Below, piece after piece: positions 1 to 6,756 of a stretch of 9,748 nt of DNA. Both the position numbers and the translations under genes were made by a program. The notes under the pieces are model-generated. The model worked only from the letters and a program-made list of their open reading frames with translations. It did not search any database and was not told where the DNA came from. Within the stretch, counting starts at the first letter, position 1. The number at the start of each line of letters is the position of its first letter. The DNA comes from an uncultured Collinsella sp. (lineage in GTDB: Bacteria > Actinomycetota > Coriobacteriia > Coriobacteriales > Coriobacteriaceae), in assembly GCA_902495085.1 (NCBI GenBank), contig CABUWA010000072.1:1-9748 (forward strand). The letters are read 5' to 3'.

Positions 1-107
1 CAAACGCCCCTAAGCGGCAATCTGACGTTCAATCGTCGGTCGCGTACCGAAGTACGCTTCCCTCCTCTTTCACGTCACCTTGCTCGCTTAGGGGCGTTTT
101 CGCTGAC
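1..107. repeat. 107-bp palindromic intergenic repeat, copy A
   Basis: This is the first of two copies of one element; the other is at 5395-5501. Positions 1-33 are identical to 5395-5427, and the right part (71-107) matches 5466-5501 apart from a few changes. The arms form a long inverted repeat: 2-16 pairs perfectly with 85-99 (15 bp), 17-20 with 80-83 and 23-27 with 73-77. T84 is unpaired and there is a small mismatch at 21-22/78-79. The core (34-70) is unrelated in sequence to that of copy B but still holds a hairpin, GCGTAC (42-47) and GTACGC (52-57) closing a CGAA tetraloop. No coding capacity is evident. The window begins exactly at the element edge, so its left flank is not visible. 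It resembles REP/MITE-type palindromic repeats; a terminator role is also possible. Confidence 0.85.
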
Positions 108-139
108 TTATGCTCAACCAGCGACGCTTTCGTGGTCCT

Positions 140-201
140 AAGTAGTCATTGGGGACGTTTTTGTTTGACTAGTCGTTTAAGAACGTCCCCGATGACTACT
201 T
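140..201. repeat. Long intergenic dyad with concentric inner palindrome
   Basis: The arms 140-162 and 179-201 are 23 nt each and pair along their whole length. The only non-Watson-Crick pairs are two U-G wobbles (150/191 and 160/181) when read as + strand RNA. The 16-nt middle holds the palindrome GACTAGTC (167-174), which has exactly the same centre as the arms (170.5), with a 4-nt spacer GTTT on each side. No U-tract follows on the + strand, so this is not a standard intrinsic terminator for upstream transcription. It may be a terminator for leftward transcription, a protein-binding dyad or a dispersed palindromic repeat. Confidence 0.75.
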
Positions 202-229
202 GAATTGCTAATTTGTGCGGGTTGTGGTT

Positions 230-292
230 TTGTGACCTGCTGAAATTTAGGATACTGTACATCTGTACGTTAACTCATCTTCGTAGTATATT
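230..292 (+). promoter_or_regulatory. Weak candidate promoter region for the YhgE/Pip operon
   Basis: The operon must be started somewhere between the dyad ending at 201 and the first gene. The best -10 match is TATATT at 287-292 (five of six consensus bases), with only a poor -35 (TGTACG, 264-269). A second possibility is TTGTGA (230-235) with TACTGT (253-258) at 17-bp spacing. Neither is strong, which fits either a regulated promoter or a site I cannot recognise by eye. With the first option the leader would be roughly 85 nt before the chosen start codon. Confidence 0.3.
257..268. promoter_or_regulatory. Candidate operator, short palindrome GTACA-TC-TGTAC
   Basis: GTACATCTGTAC is a perfect 5+5 inverted repeat with a 2-nt spacer. 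It covers the -35 position of the TATATT promoter candidate (287-292) and overlaps the -10 of the alternative one. That is where a dimeric repressor would act. No regulator gene is in the window and palindromes this short occur by chance, so the operator role is an inference. Confidence 0.25.
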
Positions 293-311
293 GCTACCCG
301 CAAAACTCAGC

Positions 312-353
312 ACCATTGTGCCGTGAGGCACTAAAGCGCCTCCGTACAATGGT
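312..353 (+). promoter_or_regulatory. Leader hairpin ahead of the first YhgE/Pip gene
   Basis: ACCATTGT (312-319) pairs with ACAATGGT (346-353), and inside it GAGGC (325-329) pairs with GCCTC (338-342), giving a two-tier stem. The distal arm contains the in-frame ATG at 349, which would be buried in the stem. No U-tract follows. It may tune translation or stability of the operon mRNA, and it argues against ATG 349 as the main start. Confidence 0.45.
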
Positions 354-384
354 TGTCGATAGTACGATTCGATTCAACGACAGG

Positions 385-3165
385 ATGGATGGTCCAAGCG
401 TGAGTCTCGGCAGCAAACTATCCAACGCAAAGGTCTCCTTTGCGATCTTTAAGCGCGACATCAAGCGATTGCTCGTGAACCCCGTCGCCCTGGTGGTTAC
501 TTTGGGCGTGTGCGTCATTCCCTCGCTGTATGCCTGGTACAACATCGTGGCAAACTGGGATCCGTACGGAAACACCCAGGGTATCAAGATTGCCATCGCC
601 AACAACGATCGGGGCACCCAAAACGACTTGGTGGGCGAGCTCAACGCGGGCGACCAGGTCGTCGATCAGCTCAAGGAGAACGATCAGCTGGGCTGGACCT
701 TCGTCGACTCGGCGGCCGATGCCAAAGAGGGCGTCGAGAGCGGTGAGTACTATGCGGCCATCGTAATCCCCAAGAACTTCTCGGATAACCTGGTCTCGAT
801 GCTCGACGGCAACTACCATCAGCCCAAGCTTACGTACTACGTCAATGAGAAGAAGAGCGCTATTGCGCCCAAGGTTACCGACACCGGCGCAAGCACCATC
901 GAGGAGCAGATCAACTCGGAATTTGTCTCCACGGTGGGCGAGACCGTTGCCAGCATTGCCAAGGATGCCGGAGTCGATTTAAAGGACAAGGCAACCCAGA
1001 CTCAGGATTCGTTGGCAAGTTCTGTCTCCGGGACATCCGATACCTTGGGCGAGGTGCGTGATTCGATTGGCGACATGAATGCCGCCATCGATAAGACGAG
1101 TGGCGCTATCGCCTCGGCTGATGCGGCACTTGCCGGCATGCAGGGTCAGGCGCCGTCACTGACGCAAGCGATCTCTCAGGGCAACGACCTGCTGGGTGAA
1201 GCTCGCACCACGGCGGGCAACTCTATCGCCTCGCTCTCCAAGGCGCTCTCGGAAGGCAGCCTTGCGCTCACCAAGACGTCGGCCTCCGCGAACGCTGCCA
1301 TCGGCAAGCTGACGGGCACGGTCACATCTACGACCACCCGTATCGACAACTCGCTCGAGTCTCTCCAAGCGACGATCGACCACAATAAGGCCGTTATCGG
1401 GCACTTGGAGATTCTCGCAAATGACACGTCGACAGGTTCCGAGGAAATTGACGCGCGCATTGTATCGACTATCGATTTGCTCCGCGAGCAGAATGAAAAG
1501 CTTCAGAGCATCAAGGACGGTCTGTCCGCGCAGTCGAGCGCCATGGCGAATGACGCCGCGGCTGTTTCGGGCGCCAGCGACGCTATCAATAACGCAATCC
1601 AGACCGGTGCGACCAACCTTGGCCAGGCCCAGACGGACCTGGGTCAAAACGCGCTGCCGAAGGCCTCGAGCGCGCTTGATTCATTTGCCGCCGTCTCGGG
1701 TGATCTGACGGGAATCGTGTCTGGCCTCACGCCTACTATTGCAAGTGCGCGCGGTACGCTTTCGCAGCTTAACGCTACGCTCGGCCAGGCCAAGACCACG
1801 CTGTCCCAGACCGATTCCTCGCTTGCCAAGGTCCAGGACAAGCTTGCGACCGCTGCCAACGACATCGCGGCGCTGCAGACCTCTGAGTCTATGGGCGAGC
1901 TCGCCGACCTTATGGGCGTCGATGTCAATGACGTGGCAGATTTCATGGCCTCTCCGGTCGAGCTGACGTCCAAGTCGATCTATCCGGTCAAGAGCTTTGG
2001 CTCGGGCATCGCTCCCTTCTACACCAATCTGGCGCTTTGGGTGGGCGGTTACGTACTCATCGCCATCTACAAGCTCGAGGTCGATCGCGAGGGCATTGGC
2101 AGCTTTACGGCGCGCCAGGGCTACTTCGGCCGTTGGATGCTCCTGGTGATCTTGGGCGCGCTCCAAGCCATCATCGTGACGGTGGGCGATCTGGTGATTG
2201 GCGTGCAGTGCATCAACCCGCTGCTGTTCGTGCTGGGCGGCATCGCCATCTCGTTCACCTACGTCAATATCATCTATGCGCTGTCCACTACGTTTAAGCA
2301 TATCGGCAAGGCAATCGGCGTCATTCTCGTCATCGTGCAGATTCCGGGTTCGTCGGGCATGTATCCCATCGAGATGATGCCCGGCTTCTTCCAGTGGCTG
2401 CACCCGCTGCTGCCCTTTACCTACGGCATCAATCTGCTGCGCGAGACGGTCGGCGGCATGTACTCGTTCAACTACCTGTTTAACCTGTGCATTCTGGGCG
2501 TGTTCCTTGCCATCGCACTCTTTATTGGCTTGCAGCTGCGTCCGCTGCTGCTCAACCTCAACCTGCTCTTTGACAAGCAGCTTTCCACGACAGGTCTTAT
2601 GATCTGCGAGTCCAATGACCTGCCGCGCCAGCGCTATTCGCTGCGCACGGCAATGCGCGTCATGCTCGATTCCGATTCGTACCGTCGTGAGCTGCTCGAC
2701 CATGCGGTGGCTTTTGAGCACCGTTACCCCTACTACATCAAGGGCGGTTTTGCCGCTGTGGTGGGCGTGCAGGTGCTGATCTTTGTGCTCTCGACGGTTC
2801 TCGATATCGACAATAACGGCAAGATCATCTTGCTGGTCATTTGGATCATCTCGGTTATTGCCATCTGCGGCTGGCTGATCAATATCGAGTACATCCGCGC
2901 AAGCCTCAACACCCAGATGCGCATCTCGGCGCTTTCGGACGAGGACCTGCGCCGCGAGATGCGCGAGCACACGGCCGCTATTCCGGCCGCCCGCCGCATG
3001 TTTGGCCTGAATGCCAGCGAGCGAGGCTCTAAATCCAAGGATCAGGCTGCCGACCAGTCCATTCGCCACGATATGCACCATGTGCCCGCGAACGGGGACG
3101 ACACATTTGTGATGAATGAGGATAGCGCCCCGCTTGGCAAGCACTCAAAAGGAGGTGAGGCATAA
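385..3165 (+). CDS. YhgE/Pip-family membrane protein, large paralogue with C-terminal extension
   Basis: This is a 926-residue envelope protein of the YhgE/Pip family, which includes lactococcal Pip, a membrane protein needed for phage infection. The native function of most members is unknown. TM1 is at about residues 32-54 and ends in LYAWYN, followed by the family signature WDPYGNT and a conserved extracellular domain (to about 175). A long Ser/Ala/Thr/Asp/Gln-rich, Leu-spaced coiled-coil-like region follows (about 177-502). Then comes an ABC-2-type permease-like membrane block (about 540-722), entered by YPVKSFGSGIAPFYT. Unlike its neighbour it continues with a linker, two further hydrophobic segments (about 787-807 and 813-833) and a polar tail of about 93 residues. 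The start is uncertain: in-frame TTG 316, ATG 349, ATG 385 and GTG 400 exist and none has a good Shine-Dalgarno. I chose 385 because 349 lies in a hairpin and the N-terminus is then closest, among the ATG starts, to that of the paralogue. It is the first gene of a two-gene operon. Confidence 0.9.
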   Translation: MDGPSVSLGSKLSNAKVSFAIFKRDIKRLLVNPVALVVTLGVCVIPSLYAWYNIVANWDPYGNTQGIKIAIANNDRGTQNDLVGELNAGDQVVDQLKENDQLGWTFVDSAADAKEGVESGEYYAAIVIPKNFSDNLVSMLDGNYHQPKLTYYVNEKKSAIAPKVTDTGASTIEEQINSEFVSTVGETVASIAKDAGVDLKDKATQTQDSLASSVSGTSDTLGEVRDSIGDMNAAIDKTSGAIASADAALAGMQGQAPSLTQAISQGNDLLGEARTTAGNSIASLSKALSEGSLALTKTSASANAAIGKLTGTVTSTTTRIDNSLESLQATIDHNKAVIGHLEILANDTSTGSEEIDARIVSTIDLLREQNEKLQSIKDGLSAQSSAMANDAAAVSGASDAINNAIQTGATNLGQAQTDLGQNALPKASSALDSFAAVSGDLTGIVSGLTPTIASARGTLSQLNATLGQAKTTLSQTDSSLAKVQDKLATAANDIAALQTSESMGELADLMGVDVNDVADFMASPVELTSKSIYPVKSFGSGIAPFYTNLALWVGGYVLIAIYKLEVDREGIGSFTARQGYFGRWMLLVILGALQAIIVTVGDLVIGVQCINPLLFVLGGIAISFTYVNIIYALSTTFKHIGKAIGVILVIVQIPGSSGMYPIEMMPGFFQWLHPLLPFTYGINLLRETVGGMYSFNYLFNLCILGVFLAIALFIGLQLRPLLLNLNLLFDKQLSTTGLMICESNDLPRQRYSLRTAMRVMLDSDSYRRELLDHAVAFEHRYPYYIKGGFAAVVGVQVLIFVLSTVLDIDNNGKIILLVIWIISVIAICGWLINIEYIRASLNTQMRISALSDEDLRREMREHTAAIPAARRMFGLNASERGSKSKDQAADQSIRHDMHHVPANGDDTFVMNEDSAPLGKHSKGGEA
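3149..3158 (+). promoter_or_regulatory. Perfect Shine-Dalgarno for the second YhgE/Pip gene
   Basis: AAGGAGGTGA is fully complementary to the usual 16S rRNA 3' end and lies 7 nt before the ATG at 3166. It sits within the last codons of the preceding gene, whose TAA stop directly precedes this ATG. The first gene of the pair has no comparable site, so the second may be translated more strongly and can recruit ribosomes independently of coupling. Confidence 0.85.
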
Positions 3166-5355
3166 ATGAAGAACATCCTGCATCTGTTTAAGCGCGACGT
3201 CCAAAACGTGTCTCGCTCCGTGATCGGCATGGTTGTCGTGATGGGCCTCATTATCGTGCCGTGCCTGTACGCGTGGTTTAACATCGCCGGCAGCTGGGAC
3301 CCGTACGGCAACACTGGCAATCTTAAGATCGCCGTGGTCAATACCGACGAGGGTTACGAGAGCGACCTGATTCCCGTCGAGGTCAACGTGGGCGAAAACG
3401 TGACGGCCGCTCTGCGTGGTAACGAGAACTTTGACTGGGTTGTGCTCAACAATCGCGATAAGGCTATCGACGGTGTTAAGTCGGGCGCTTACTATGCGGC
3501 CGTCGTAATCCCCAAGAGCTTTAGCTCCGACATGATGACGCTTTTCTCGACCGACGTGAAACACGCCGATATCGAGTTCTATGAGAACCAGAAGGCCAAC
3601 GCCATCGCGCAGATCGTGACCGAGAAGGGCTCGAGTGCCGTTCAGAACCAGGTCAATGAGACCTTTACCAAGACCATCACGACCATCGGTCTTAAGACGG
3701 TTTCCAGCCTGCTCGATTACATGAGCACCGACCAGGTCAGCAACTTTATCGCCAACCTGTCCTCGACGCTTGGCGACTCGGTTCAGGACCTGCAAGACAT
3801 CAAGGCCAGCGCTACTTCGCTTGCGGGCATTTTAAGCTCGACCTCCGATTCGCTGACGTCGGCGGGCGGCCTGCTCAAGCAGACCGGAACTACCGAGCAG
3901 TCGGTGAAGCAGCTGATGGAGCATGCCGAGAGCGGTATCAGTGATTCGGAGCAAGCGCTCAAGGCTGCCAGCGATGCCATTGATGCCGCGATTGACGGAA
4001 GTGCCGGGTCGTTCGACAACGTGTCCACCGAGCTCGCAAAGGCCTTTGACGCCGCGAATCAGCATGTCGATCTGACGGTATCACAGCTCAACGACGGTGC
4101 CGCGTCGCTCAACGCGCGTGCCGATGAGATTGACGCTGCGGCCGATAAGCTCCGCAGCCTTGCCGGTCAGGTGAGTAACGACAAGCTCAAGGAAGGGCTT
4201 GAGGACGCGGCTGCAGAGCTGGGCAAAATCGCGACGGAGTACCGCAACAATGCCAAGGAGCTGACGAGCATCGCGACGTCGCTCTCGGACAGCATGGCAA
4301 AGGTTAACGATGTCCGCGCCGAAACCGACCAGGCGATCGCCGACGCCAAGGCGGGCGTCTCGGGTGCCAAGATTGATTACGATTCCACATTCTCGGTTAA
4401 GGCTAAGGAGCTCAAGAAGACCATTTCGGGTGTTTTGGATTCGCTGAACGGCATCTCGAGCGATCTTGATAGCGCTGTTGCCGGTCTAACCGATGCATCC
4501 GGTTCGCTGGCAAAGGGCCTCTCCAAGGCCGCCAAGCTGGTCAACAAGGCTTCCGATCAGCTAGGTGAAGCGTCCGATAAGATCAGTGCCTTTAAGGATG
4601 AGCTCGACGGTGCCCTTATGTCGGACGATCTGGCCACGATCAAGACGATGATCGGCAATGATCCTGAGGGTCTGGCCGTGTCGCTTTCCGGCCCCGTCGC
4701 GCTCGACCGCAAGCCGGTCTATCCGATTCGCAACTACGGTTCGGCCATGGCACCGTTCTACACGATTCTATCGCTGTGGGTCGGCTCGATCGTGCTTGCG
4801 GCCATGATGAAGGTCTCGGTTGACGATGAGCTCATCAACGAGCTCATCCCCGTGCGCCTGCACGAGATCTACCTGGGCCGCTACCTGTTCTTTGGCGGTC
4901 TGGCCCTGCTGCAGGCAACGCTCGTGTGCGCGGGCGACATCCTGTTCTTTGGCATCCAGTGCGACAATCCGTTGCAGTTTGTGCTGGCGGGCTGGGTCGC
5001 GAGTCTCGTGTTCTCCAATATCGTCTACACGCTTACGGTTTCGTTTGGCGATATCGGCAAGGCGCTCGCCGTCGTGCTGCTGGTCATGCAGGTCGGCGGT
5101 TCGGGCGGCACGTTCCCCATCGAGATGACCGGCCCCGTGTTCCAGGCGATCTATCCGTTCCTGCCGTTTACTCACGGCATCAACGCCATGCATGCCGCCA
5201 TGGCCGGTGCGTACCACATGGAGTACTGGATTGAGCTGGGCATTCTGGCGAGCTATCTGATTCCGTCGCTGGCCCTGGGCGTCGTCTTCCGCCGCCCGGT
5301 CATCAAGGCCAACGACTGGATCATCGAAAAGCTGGAGTCAACCAAATTAATCTAG
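3166..5355 (+). CDS. YhgE/Pip-family membrane protein, smaller paralogue
   Basis: This is a 729-residue paralogue of the preceding gene. TM1 lies at about residues 18-40, followed by LYAWFN and WDPYGNT (44-50). The conserved extracellular N-terminal domain includes YYAAVVIPKSF (109-119). Residues about 190-485 are a long Ala/Ser/Asp/Lys-rich helical, coiled-coil-like segment. YPIRNYGSAMAPFYT (519-533) leads into an ABC-2-like membrane block with about five segments (near 530-550, 570-597, 603-627, 630-645 and 688-708). The protein ends soon after, at EKLESTKLI, and lacks the extra two-helix module of its partner. The start ATG is certain: it follows the upstream stop codon with no gap and has a perfect Shine-Dalgarno. 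Shared ends with differing coils suggest tandem duplication and a two-subunit complex facing the cell wall. Proposed roles for relatives include phage adsorption (Pip; compare YueB, the SPP1 receptor) and type VII secretion (EsaA-like). No ESX genes are in this window, so no such role is assigned. Confidence 0.95.
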   Translation: MKNILHLFKRDVQNVSRSVIGMVVVMGLIIVPCLYAWFNIAGSWDPYGNTGNLKIAVVNTDEGYESDLIPVEVNVGENVTAALRGNENFDWVVLNNRDKAIDGVKSGAYYAAVVIPKSFSSDMMTLFSTDVKHADIEFYENQKANAIAQIVTEKGSSAVQNQVNETFTKTITTIGLKTVSSLLDYMSTDQVSNFIANLSSTLGDSVQDLQDIKASATSLAGILSSTSDSLTSAGGLLKQTGTTEQSVKQLMEHAESGISDSEQALKAASDAIDAAIDGSAGSFDNVSTELAKAFDAANQHVDLTVSQLNDGAASLNARADEIDAAADKLRSLAGQVSNDKLKEGLEDAAAELGKIATEYRNNAKELTSIATSLSDSMAKVNDVRAETDQAIADAKAGVSGAKIDYDSTFSVKAKELKKTISGVLDSLNGISSDLDSAVAGLTDASGSLAKGLSKAAKLVNKASDQLGEASDKISAFKDELDGALMSDDLATIKTMIGNDPEGLAVSLSGPVALDRKPVYPIRNYGSAMAPFYTILSLWVGSIVLAAMMKVSVDDELINELIPVRLHEIYLGRYLFFGGLALLQATLVCAGDILFFGIQCDNPLQFVLAGWVASLVFSNIVYTLTVSFGDIGKALAVVLLVMQVGGSGGTFPIEMTGPVFQAIYPFLPFTHGINAMHAAMAGAYHMEYWIELGILASYLIPSLALGVVFRRPVIKANDWIIEKLESTKLI

Positions 5356-5382
5356 TTACGCGGTTTTACCAAACCGCGTAAC
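5355..5382 (+). terminator. Perfect 12-bp hairpin at the end of the YhgE/Pip operon
   Basis: Positions 5355-5366 pair without mismatch with 5371-5382 around a TACC loop, starting at the last base of the TAG stop codon. No run of T follows (GGCTCGAC), so if it ends transcription it is not a classic intrinsic terminator. It could instead protect the mRNA 3' end. Only 12 bp separate it from the 107-bp repeat copy B, which could be the real terminator. Confidence 0.5.
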
Positions 5383-5394
5383 GGCTCGACGCTG

Positions 5395-5501
5395 CAAACG
5401 CCCCTAAGCGGCAATCTGACGTTCAATTTCAAGGGCGCGACCAGAAGGTCAGCGCCCTTTCATTTCACGTCAGATTGCCGCTTAGGGGCGTTTTCGCTGA
5501 C
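5395..5501. repeat. 107-bp palindromic intergenic repeat, copy B
   Basis: This copy has the same length and orientation as copy A (1-107). Its arms are intact: 5396-5421 and 5468-5493 are perfect 26-bp inverted repeats. The core contains its own stem, 5431-5442 with 5447-5459, closed by an AGAA loop with one bulged A (5451). The arm sequence is conserved between the copies but the core is not; in both, the core keeps a tetraloop hairpin. If the right boundary is put at 5494, the element is flanked by the 5-bp direct repeat CGCTG (5390-5394 and 5495-5499). Copy A also has CGCTGAC at its right end, however, so this may belong to the element. The end GGGGCGTTTT could give weak bidirectional termination. 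Confidence 0.9.
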
Positions 5502-5549
5502 ATTGCCGGAGCATCGAGGTTCACTTTGCCGACGCTTTAGCGGGCTGGA

Positions 5550-5579
5550 TTGCACGGGCTGCTTGGTTGTTGCTACAGT
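5550..5579 (+). promoter_or_regulatory. Candidate extended -10 promoter for the EamA transporter gene
   Basis: TTGCAC (5550-5555) is followed after 18 bp by TACAGT (5574-5579), which is preceded by TG at -15/-14 (TGCTACAGT), an extended -10 arrangement. Transcription would start near 5586, giving a leader of about 100 nt. It lies between the repeat element and the gene, where a promoter is expected because the operon upstream has its own 3' structures. Confidence 0.45.
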
Positions 5580-5583
5580 AGCG

Positions 5584-5609
5584 GGGCGTGCCGGGGGTCC
5601 GGTGCGCCC
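5584..5609 (+). promoter_or_regulatory. Leader hairpin with T-rich tail ahead of the EamA gene
   Basis: Positions 5584-5594 pair with 5599-5609 (11 bp, two G-U wobbles) around a GGGT loop and are followed by TGCTTTTATTTG. If the promoter at 5550-5579 is right, this stem lies at the extreme 5' end of the mRNA. It could protect the 5' end, cause pausing or act as a weak attenuator. I recognise no riboswitch consensus in it. Confidence 0.35.
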
Positions 5610-5687
5610 TGCTTTTATTTGACCATGAGGCGGCACGCAGCCATGCGCGTGCGGACACCACGCCCAGATTGAGCGCGAGGATGCCCT

Positions 5688-6671
5688 ATGGCCCAGCATG
5701 CCACTGACAATATCGAAATGATGCCCGATAGCCCTGTTGCTCGCGAGGACCTGGGCGCGGGCGGCACCTCCCGCGGCGCCGGCGCTCGCTCGCCGCTGTT
5801 CTGGAAAGTCCTGCTGCTTTCGGTGGCAGTCGTCTGGGGCTACTCCTTTACGACCATGAAGGACGCGCTCGACACCATTCCGGTGTTCGAACTGCTCTAC
5901 GTGCGCTTTCTGCCTGCGGCGTTGGTCATGTTTTTCATCTTCCACAAGCGCATCATCGCGCACCTCAACGCCCGCAACCTTATCGTCGGACTTGGCATGG
6001 GCGCACTTATGTGGGCCGCCTACGCCCTGCAGACAGTCGGTCTGGCGCACACCACGGCGGGCAAGAATGCTTTTTTGACGGGCACGTATTGCATCGTTGT
6101 GCCGTTCGCGAGCTATTTTCTGAGCGGCGAAAAACTCACCCGCTATAACCTGGGCGCGGCGCTGCTGTGCTTGGCGGGCATTGGCTTGGTGGCGCTCGAT
6201 AGCGTTGAATTCAACATCGGTGATGTCATTACGCTGGCGGGTGCGGTCTTTTTCGCCATCCAGATGGCGGTGACTGCCAAGTACGGTCGCAAAATGGACA
6301 TCAACGTCATCACGTTTTGGATGTTTGTGGGCAACGGCGTGCTGAGCCTGGCAACGTCGCTGCTATTCGAGACCCAAGCGCCTCTGTCCGTGTGGACGCC
6401 GAGCTTTATCAGCGCGATGGCGTTTCTCTCGGTTGGTTGCACATGCGCGGCTCTGCTCATCCAAAACGTCGGCTTGGCGCATGTCTCGGCCTCGACGGGC
6501 TCACTGCTCCTTTCGATGGAGTCGCCTTCGGGCGTGCTGTTCTCGGTGCTGCTGATGGGGGAGGCGCTCACCTCGCGCCTGCTCGCCGGCTTCGCGCTCA
6601 TCTTTCTTTCGATTATCTTGAGCGAGACGCATTTCGATTTCTTGCGCCGAAAATCACACCCGCAATTGTAA
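5688..6671 (+). CDS. EamA/DMT-superfamily inner-membrane transporter
   Basis: This 327-residue drug/metabolite transporter has the usual two five-helix EamA repeats, at about residues 41-170 and 179-312. Typical features are WGYSFTTMK (50-58) at the end of the first helix and ALQTVGLAHTTAGKNAFL (113-130). The second half has QNVGLAHVSASTGSLLLSME (259-278) and a GE pair (291-292) before the last helices. The first 38 residues are polar, Gly/Ala/Arg-rich and probably cytosolic, a longer N-terminal tail than most members have. The start ATG is preceded by GCGAGG (5675-5680) at 7-nt spacing. Family members export or import amino acids, nucleosides or other small metabolites; substrate cannot be read from sequence. 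It appears monocistronic, with a candidate promoter upstream and a strong terminator 12 nt after the stop. Confidence 0.93.
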   Translation: MAQHATDNIEMMPDSPVAREDLGAGGTSRGAGARSPLFWKVLLLSVAVVWGYSFTTMKDALDTIPVFELLYVRFLPAALVMFFIFHKRIIAHLNARNLIVGLGMGALMWAAYALQTVGLAHTTAGKNAFLTGTYCIVVPFASYFLSGEKLTRYNLGAALLCLAGIGLVALDSVEFNIGDVITLAGAVFFAIQMAVTAKYGRKMDINVITFWMFVGNGVLSLATSLLFETQAPLSVWTPSFISAMAFLSVGCTCAALLIQNVGLAHVSASTGSLLLSMESPSGVLFSVLLMGEALTSRLLAGFALIFLSIILSETHFDFLRRKSHPQL

Positions 6672-6683
6672 ACAACTTGTTGC

Positions 6684-6709
6684 GCCGCCCTCCCAGGGCG
6701 GCATTTTTT
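6684..6709 (+). terminator. Intrinsic terminator of the EamA transporter gene
   Basis: GCCGCCCT (6684-6691) and AGGGCGGC (6695-6702) form a perfect 8-bp GC-rich stem with a CCC loop. One A separates it from six T (6704-6709). It starts 12 nt after the TAA stop codon. This is the one textbook Rho-independent terminator in the window, and it separates the transporter from the downstream hydrolase unit. Confidence 0.93.
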
Positions 6710-6736
6710 ATGTCATGCCCTTACAGTTGTGCCTTG

Positions 6737-6756
6737 CACTTTACGATATCAAAGTG
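6737..6756. promoter_or_regulatory. Candidate operator/promoter region of the hydrolase gene
   Basis: CACTTT (6737-6742) and AAAGTG (6751-6756) form a 6+6 inverted repeat with an 8-nt spacer, within the 78 bp between the terminator T-run and the hydrolase start. A promoter is required here, but I see no convincing -35/-10 pair. TTACAG (6721-6726) with GATATC (6745-6750) at 18 bp is the least bad option and would overlap the dyad. The regulatory role is inferred from position only. Confidence 0.25.

Noticed and set aside
1..107. CRISPR repeat or small transposon reading at the 107-bp repeat
   Set aside because: There are only two copies 5.4 kb apart, no spacer array, and no reading frame or transposase nearby. 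It is better described as a non-autonomous palindromic repeat.
316..384. Longer start of the first YhgE/Pip gene at TTG 316 or ATG 349
   Set aside because: Neither has a ribosome site, both would add 12-23 polar residues absent from the paralogue, and 349 is within a stable stem. They are kept as alternatives only.
1681..3144. Long open frame on the minus strand (about 487 codons) inside the first YhgE/Pip gene
   Set aside because: It lies fully antisense to a well-supported membrane protein gene, and its translation is His/Asp/Arg/Gln-rich without any family motif. This is the usual result of G/C-rich third codon positions.
385..5355. Type VII secretion (EsaA-like) assignment for the YhgE/Pip pair
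   Set aside because: EsaA shares architecture with this family, but no WXG100, EccC/EssC or other ESX component is in the window, so the assignment is unsupported.
5584..5687. Riboswitch in the leader of the EamA gene
   Set aside because: A hairpin with a T-rich tail is present, but I see no conserved aptamer core such as those of known metabolite-sensing RNAs, and the leader is only about 100 nt.
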